Positions 42,576 through 47,000 of a stretch of DNA of 47,000 nt are shown here, piece by piece; position 1 is the first letter of the stretch, and each line of letters begins with the position of its first letter. The notes under the pieces were generated by a model, which saw only the letters and a list, made by a program, of their open reading frames with translations, was not told the DNA's origin and made no database searches. Made by a program: the position numbers and the translations under genes. The DNA is from DATCZS01 sp036525795. GTDB lineage: Bacteria; Actinomycetota; Acidimicrobiia; Spongiisociales; ZC4RG35. The DNA lies in assembly GCA_036525795.1 (NCBI GenBank), contig DATCZS010000096.1, forward strand, positions 1-47,000. Reading direction: 5' to 3'.

Positions 42576-45500
42576 ATGGGTCTGGCCTGTTCCTCGTGCG
42601 GCGCCGACGTCCCGGAAGGGGCTCGATTCTGTCTGCAGTGCGGAACTCCGCTGTCGCTGCAGTGCGCGGCGTGTGGAACGGAGCTGCCGGGAGGATCACG
42701 CTTCTGCTCCTCGTGTGGCCGACCGGTCGAAGGCGCCACCCCTTCGCCTCAGCCGCCCGCTCCCTCAACGCCATCGGAGGAGCGGAAACTGATCTCCGTG
42801 CTCTTCGCCGACCTGGCAGGCTTCACATCGCACACCGAGCGGTCCGACCCCGAGGATGTGCGCGAACGCCTCTCGACCTACCACCGCCGGGTGCGGGAGG
42901 ACGTCGAGCGGTTCGGCGGCAAGGTCGAGAAGCTGATGGGCGACGGAGTGTTCGCCGTGTTTGGCGTCCCTACCGCCCACGAGGACGACCGCGAACGGGC
43001 GGTGCGGGCGGGGCTGCGCATCCAGGAGTCGGTGGCCGCGCTCAACGAGGAGAACCCCGCGCTCGAATTGTCGGTCCGGATCGGCATCACCACCGGTGAG
43101 GCGATCGTCCAACTCGACCCGGCCACCCCCGACCGGGAGGGAATCATCGGCGACGTCGTCAACACCGCCTCCCGTCTGGAGGGTGCGGCCGCTCCCGGAA
43201 CGGTGGTGGTCGACGAGCGCACCCACCGGGGGGCGGTCGAGACCATCGAGTTCGACGAGGGTCGCGCGATCACCGTGAAAGGCAAGACAGAGCCGGTCCC
43301 CATCTGGCGAGCCATTGCCCCCCGGAGCCGGATCGGAACAGCTATCGAGGACACCCATACCACGCCGTTCCTGGGGCGAGACGCCGAGCTCGACCTGCTC
43401 GTATCCACGTTCGACCGCACCACCCGGGAGGAGGCCGTGCAACTGGTGACGATCGTGGGCGAGCCGGGGGTGGGCAAGAGCCGCCTGCTCCACGAGTTCC
43501 GGGTGGTGATCGACGACCGACCCGATCTGGTGTGGTGGCGGCAGGGTCGCTGTCTGTCGTACGGCGACGGGATCACCTTCTGGGCGCTGGGCGAGATCGT
43601 CAAGGCCCAGGCCGGAATCCTCGATTCGGACGATGCGGCCACCGCCGGCGAGAAGCTGGGCCGGTCGGTCGAAGCGCTGTTCGACGACCCGACCACGTCA
43701 CGATGGATCCACACCCGGCTCGAACCGGTCGCCGGCGTGGTGGGAGCCGACGAGGCTACCGCCCAGGAGCTGTTCGCCGCTCTCACTCGGTTCTTCGAGG
43801 CACTCGCAGGTCGCAACCCGCTGATCCTCGTGATCGAGGACCTCCAGTGGGCGGACCAGACGCTGTTGGACTTCATCGACCACCTGACCGGATGGGCCAC
43901 CGAGTCGCCGATCCTGGTGGTCGCCACCGCCCGGCCCGAGTTCCTCACCACCCACCCCGGTTGGGGAGGAGGCAAGCGCAACGCCACCACCATCGGGTTG
44001 TCCCGCCTGAGCGACGACGACACCGCCCGGATCATCGGGTCGTTGCTCGACCGCAAACTGCTCGACGCAGGGCTACAGCGGGCGCTCCTCGACCGGTGTG
44101 GTGGCAATCCGCTCTATGCCACCGAGTTTGTGCGGTATGCCTCCGAGCGTGGGTTGCTCGACCATGCAGCGGCCGGCGCCGACCTGGCCGTGCCCGACAC
44201 CATCCACGGTCTGATCGCCGCCCGGCTCGACCTGCTCGACGCCGAGGAGAAGGCGGTCCTGCAGGCCGGGTCGGTGGTGGGGCGCGTGTTCTGGACAGAG
44301 GCGCTGGGACAGGCGACCGGTCTCCGTGAGGACGTTCTCCGGAGCAGACTTCGTTCGCTGGCCGCCCGGGAGCTGATCCGTCCCGTGCGCGAGTCGACGA
44401 TGGCCGGTCAGGAGGAGTGGACCTTCACCCATGCCCTCGTCAACGACGTCGGCTATGGCCAGATCCCACGCGGTGACCGCGGTCGTCACCACCTGGCGGT
44501 TTCCCGGTGGATCGAGTCCGCTTCCGGGGAGCGCATCGGTGAGGTCGCCGAACTCCTTGCCCACCACTACGGCCGGGTGTTCGAGCTCACGCCCTCGGCG
44601 GTCGACGATGCTGTCAGATCGAAGGCGTTCGCGGCGTTGATGGCCGCCGGCGAGCGGGTGATCGGCTTGTTCTACACCCGCGGTGCCGATTACCTGCGGC
44701 GAGCTGCGGAGATGGCTCCGAACCCGGCCCAGCGAGCGAGAGCGCGTATCGAGCGGGCGAGGCGGTTCGCCGCCTACGAGTCGATCGACGATGCCGAACT
44801 CGACGCAAGACTCGCCGTCGAAGACGCGATTGCCGGCGGAGACATCGAGCTCGAGGCGGAGGCCCAGTTGGTGTGGTCGAACAACCGCTGGTACCGGGGC
44901 GACACGCAGGGTCGGAGAGAGCACCTCGACGAGGCGGCACGGCTCTTGGAGGGCCGACCACCATCAACGGCGTCGGTGGATCTGATCACCACCTCCGCTT
45001 TCGACGCCATGGTGGCGGGCGAGTCCGCCCTCGCCCTCGACATCATCAACCGCGGGCGCCAGACCGTCGTCGCCTTCGGGTCCCCGCACGCGTACGCCCG
45101 GATGATCGCGACCGAAGGCAGTGCCTTGGTGGCCGAGGGGAACCGGACCGGGCTCGACATGTTGCGTGCATCCCTCGACCTCCACCTCGACTCCAACAAC
45201 ACCGATCGCGCCAACTCCGCGTACAACAATCTCGCGACATCTGCCGTCCTCTTCTGGCCCGCCGGTCAGGTCCTGGCCTTGATGAACGAGGCCATCGACA
45301 TGTGCGACGAGCGGGGCTACGTCGCCCACGGTGAGTTCAGCCGTATGACCAGGATCGAGTCGCTGTTCCCGCTGGGCCGCTGGGACGACATCCGCCGCGA
45401 TGCAGCGGCGATCCTCGAAGCCGACATCGCCCGCGGGGGATCGCGGGTGTCGAGTATCTGCCACGTCTGGCTGGCATGCCTGTCGGCGTACTCCGGCGAC

Positions 45501-46088
45501 GCCGAGGCGGCCGGGGTTCACCTCGAAGCCGGGGCCGGGGCGGTGCTCTCGAGCGGCGATGCGCAGGCGGAGACCAGCACGGCGATGGTGGGCGCGGTGG
45601 TTTCGGCGATGCGAGGGGATGGTGACGGAATCGGCAGATATGCGGATCGACTGGAGACGGCGGTGACGACGGCGGGGCAGTTCGCTGACTTCTGCGCCGG
45701 CGGTGCCGCTTCCGAGCTGGTGGCAGCCGGTCGAGCCGATCAGCTGAGGCGCATGCTGGCCGCGGCGCGTCCGGGCGGGCCGTGGGATCGGGCACGGAGG
45801 CTTCAGGCTCAAGCGGTGCTCTCAGCCTTCGACGGCGATCACAGCCGAGCAGTAGATGCTGCGATGGAGTCCGTCGAGATCTGTGAGTCGCTCGAGCACG
45901 TGTTCGACCCGATCCGCTCCCGGATCATCGCCGCCAAGTCGCTCATCGCCCTCGATCGGGCCGAGGAGGCGGAGCCGCTCCTCGACCAGGCCATCGCCGC
46001 CGCCGATTCGATCGGAGCCAGCCTGCTCGCGTCCCAGGCTCGGTCGCTTCGCGGCGAGAGTCAAGGCCTCAGAGCCGCCGAACGCTGA
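42576..46088 (+). CDS. Class III nucleotide cyclase fused to zinc ribbons, AAA/STAND ATPase and TPR-like repeats (copy 3)
   Basis: 1170 aa. Two zinc ribbons (CSSCG...FCLQCG, CAACG...FCSSCG) precede the cyclase domain: D79 in LFADLAGFT, VEKLMGDGVFAVFG and IIGDVVNTASRL keep the metal, Lys/Asp and Asn/Arg residues. Walker A is GEPGVGKS and Walker B IEDLQWADQ. The C-terminal half is helical and TPR-like. Compared with copies 1 and 2 it is clearly more distant (GDGVFAVFG in place of GDAVMAVWG; no PERGQYRFVQ block). The frame is open about 1.1 kb further upstream, but that part is antisense to copy 2; the ATG at 42576 opens the first ribbon. Confidence 0.9.
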   Translation: MGLACSSCGADVPEGARFCLQCGTPLSLQCAACGTELPGGSRFCSSCGRPVEGATPSPQPPAPSTPSEERKLISVLFADLAGFTSHTERSDPEDVRERLSTYHRRVREDVERFGGKVEKLMGDGVFAVFGVPTAHEDDRERAVRAGLRIQESVAALNEENPALELSVRIGITTGEAIVQLDPATPDREGIIGDVVNTASRLEGAAAPGTVVVDERTHRGAVETIEFDEGRAITVKGKTEPVPIWRAIAPRSRIGTAIEDTHTTPFLGRDAELDLLVSTFDRTTREEAVQLVTIVGEPGVGKSRLLHEFRVVIDDRPDLVWWRQGRCLSYGDGITFWALGEIVKAQAGILDSDDAATAGEKLGRSVEALFDDPTTSRWIHTRLEPVAGVVGADEATAQELFAALTRFFEALAGRNPLILVIEDLQWADQTLLDFIDHLTGWATESPILVVATARPEFLTTHPGWGGGKRNATTIGLSRLSDDDTARIIGSLLDRKLLDAGLQRALLDRCGGNPLYATEFVRYASERGLLDHAAAGADLAVPDTIHGLIAARLDLLDAEEKAVLQAGSVVGRVFWTEALGQATGLREDVLRSRLRSLAARELIRPVRESTMAGQEEWTFTHALVNDVGYGQIPRGDRGRHHLAVSRWIESASGERIGEVAELLAHHYGRVFELTPSAVDDAVRSKAFAALMAAGERVIGLFYTRGADYLRRAAEMAPNPAQRARARIERARRFAAYESIDDAELDARLAVEDAIAGGDIELEAEAQLVWSNNRWYRGDTQGRREHLDEAARLLEGRPPSTASVDLITTSAFDAMVAGESALALDIINRGRQTVVAFGSPHAYARMIATEGSALVAEGNRTGLDMLRASLDLHLDSNNTDRANSAYNNLATSAVLFWPAGQVLALMNEAIDMCDERGYVAHGEFSRMTRIESLFPLGRWDDIRRDAAAILEADIARGGSRVSSICHVWLACLSAYSGDAEAAGVHLEAGAGAVLSSGDAQAETSTAMVGAVVSAMRGDGDGIGRYADRLETAVTTAGQFADFCAGGAASELVAAGRADQLRRMLAAARPGGPWDRARRLQAQAVLSAFDGDHSRAVDAAMESVEICESLEHVFDPIRSRIIAAKSLIALDRAEEAEPLLDQAIAAADSIGASLLASQARSLRGESQGLRAAER

Positions 46089-46153
46089 TCTCGGAGAGGC
46101 CCGAAGCCACTGGTATCAAAGCTCCCGTCGCACAACGTTGAGAGTGTTCGAGG

Positions 46154-46165
46154 AAGGAGGTGATC
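46154..46165 (+). promoter_or_regulatory. Extended Shine-Dalgarno of the 2TM gene
   Basis: AAGGAGGTGATC matches 12 nt of the usual anti-Shine-Dalgarno end of 16S rRNA without a mismatch and directly precedes the GTG at 46166. It decides against the GTG at 46160, which lies inside it. Confidence 0.7.
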
Positions 46166-46456
46166 GTGGCTGGGACCGACCTCAGCACTCCGGAGGCCAG
46201 GGCTCGCAAGCGGGTCAAGGACTTGACCGATCTCCTGTGGCACATCGCTGTGTTCGTGGTGGTGAACGCGTTCCTGTGGATTCAGGACATCGTGGCCGGT
46301 GGGGGCGTCGAGTACGCCTACTGGGCCACCCTCCCCTGGAGCGTCGGGCTCCTGTTCCACGTCCTGACGTTCCTCGTCTCCCGCCGGGGGTTGGAGGAGC
46401 GGAAGTACCGGGAGTACCTGGAGGAGGAGCGCGCCAAGGAGACCCAGCTGACCTGA
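46166..46456 (+). CDS. 2TM-domain membrane protein
   Basis: 96 aa. A charged N-terminus (PEARARKRVKDL) leads to two membrane helices (about 25-43, LLWHIAVFVVVNAFLWIQDI, and 53-72, YWATLPWSVGLLFHVLTFLV) and a charged helical end (RRGLEERKYREYLEEERAKE). This matches the 2TM domain found alone or on sensor kinases. Function unknown. It has a perfect extended ribosome-binding site, in contrast to the leaderless style of many neighbours. Confidence 0.85.
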   Translation: MAGTDLSTPEARARKRVKDLTDLLWHIAVFVVVNAFLWIQDIVAGGGVEYAYWATLPWSVGLLFHVLTFLVSRRGLEERKYREYLEEERAKETQLT

Positions 46457-46469
46457 ACGTCCCCCGCGA

Positions 46470-46583
46470 ATTGTCCCCCACGCACGTGGGGGAAGGGGGA
46501 TCGGTCAATTGTCCCCCGCGCGAGTGGGGGGAGGGGGGTCGGTCGATTGTCCCCCACGCACGTGGGGGAAGGTTCCTGCGAGC
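46470..46583. repeat. 38-bp tandem repeat with hairpin core (three units)
   Basis: Units begin at 46470, 46508 and 46546, each with ATTGTCCCCC. The core CCCCCACG-CA-CGTGGGGG (46475-46492 in unit 1, repeated in unit 3) is a perfect 8-bp stem with a 2-nt gap; unit 2 is degenerate (CCCCCGCGCGAGTGGGGG). Each unit continues with G-rich sequence and ATCGGTC or TCGGTC. The third unit merges into the 233-bp repeat. No gene is seen from 46457 to the end of the window. Confidence 0.85.
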
Positions 46584-47000
46584 CTGTGGGGCTCGGAGGG
46601 AGGGGGATCGGTCCTACCCATGAGACCGCAACCCGCGCCGGCGACGCGACCCCCTTGTGGGTGGCGGGCACGATCCCCCTACCCCAGCTCACTTCGTTCG
46701 CCGGGGGCCCCTTCCCCCAGCACGCTGGGGGACGATCCGCATCGTGCCGTCCTCGGCGAGTTGGGGGTTGAGGGGTCAATTGTCCCCTCCGCACGTGGGG
46801 GAAGGTTCCTGCGAGCCTGTGGGGCTCGGAGGGAGGGGGATCGGTCCTACCCATGGGCACCTAATCCGCGTCGGCGACGTGACCTCTGTGTGGCGGGTGA
46901 GCACGATCCCCCTACCCCAGCTCACTTCGTTCGCCGGGGGCCCCTTCCCCCAGCACGCTGGGGGACGATCCGCATCGTGCCGTCCTCGGCGAGTTGGGGG
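46546..47000. repeat. 233-bp direct repeat (two copies, second cut by the window end)
   Basis: Copy 1 begins at 46546 and copy 2 at 46779; markers repeat exactly 233 bp apart (AAGGTTCCTGCGAGCCTG at 46569/46802, CGATCCCCCTACCCC at 46671/46904, GAGTTGGGGG at 46758/46991). The middle (about 46618-46665) differs most. Each copy holds CCCCCAGC-AC-GCTGGGGG, a GAGCC/GGCTC stem, and a long-range pair GCACGAT/ATCGTGC. The copies look like non-coding mosaic repeats. No transposase or target-site duplication is seen. Confidence 0.85.

Noticed and set aside
46470..47000. Possible CRISPR array at the right edge.
   Set aside because: The repeats are contiguous or 233 bp apart, without regular unique spacers, and no cas gene is present.
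46457..47000. Small open frames within the repeat block.
   Set aside because: They read through hairpins and repeats, differ between copies and lack start signals.

Overview
This is a high-GC bacterial chromosome segment, almost certainly actinobacterial. The evidence is a dnaK-grpE-dnaJ-hspR operon with a MerR-type HspR repressor, GTG and even TTG starts, many starts with a TANNNT -10 box only 6-8 nt upstream (leaderless type), and several giant zinc-ribbon/class III cyclase/STAND-ATPase proteins. Taken together this resembles Acidimicrobiia-like lineages, but no marker gene here proves the class. No rRNA, tRNA, integrase, transposase or CRISPR array was recognised; the window reads as ordinary chromosome with a few decayed genes and a repeat block at the right edge.

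Layout. 0.1-6 kb: an OmpA-like lipoprotein gene converging on the minus-strand heat-shock operon dnaK-grpE-dnaJ-hspR. 6.3-10.5 kb: a membrane protein with an RskA-type domain, a GNAT acetyltransferase, a glutamate-dehydrogenase-family enzyme and an AI-2E-type exporter. 10.5-14 kb: the first large cyclase/ATPase. 14-18.5 kb: exonuclease III, a thioesterase-like protein, a small protein divergent from a LysR regulator, an ArsR-SRPBCC fusion with a clear operator, and a thioredoxin-fold-like protein. 18.6-21 kb: a LemA-DUF2207 membrane operon. 21-26 kb: a sarcosine-oxidase-like flavoprotein, then a [NiFe]-hydrogenase maturation group (HybE-like chaperone, divergent protease and HypA) followed by a membrane/Rieske oxygenase fusion. 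26-30.5 kb: a HAD 5'-nucleotidase, a 59-aa basic protein, a decayed SDR gene, a methyltransferase, a DsbA-like protein and a flavin-dependent monooxygenase. 30.5-34.2 kb: a YjbR-like protein, a heme-copper-oxidase-like membrane protein coupled to a lipoprotein cytochrome c, and a secreted Ser/Asp-repeat protein coupled to a predicted kinase. 34.4-38.5 kb: a PAS + metallo-beta-lactamase pair divergent from a PH-like protein and a fourth cyclase with TolB/TPR regions. 38.5-46.5 kb: a nitroreductase, two more giant cyclase/ATPases transcribed divergently, and a 2TM protein. 46.46-47 kb: no gene; a 38-bp tandem repeat merging into a 233-bp direct repeat, both rich in GC hairpins.

How the genes may work together. 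Four class III cyclases in 36 kb imply heavy use of cyclic nucleotides; the nearby PAS/MBL pair is a possible (unproven) phosphodiesterase module. The hydrogenase maturation genes imply a [NiFe]-hydrogenase encoded elsewhere, and the oxidase-like/cytochrome pair, Rieske fusion, flavin oxidoreductases and nitroreductase add to a redox theme. The most unusual items are the membrane-Rieske fusion, the oxidase-like/cytochrome pair, the TTGA-coupled acidic repeat protein and kinase, the cyclase/STAND paralogues and the terminal repeat family.
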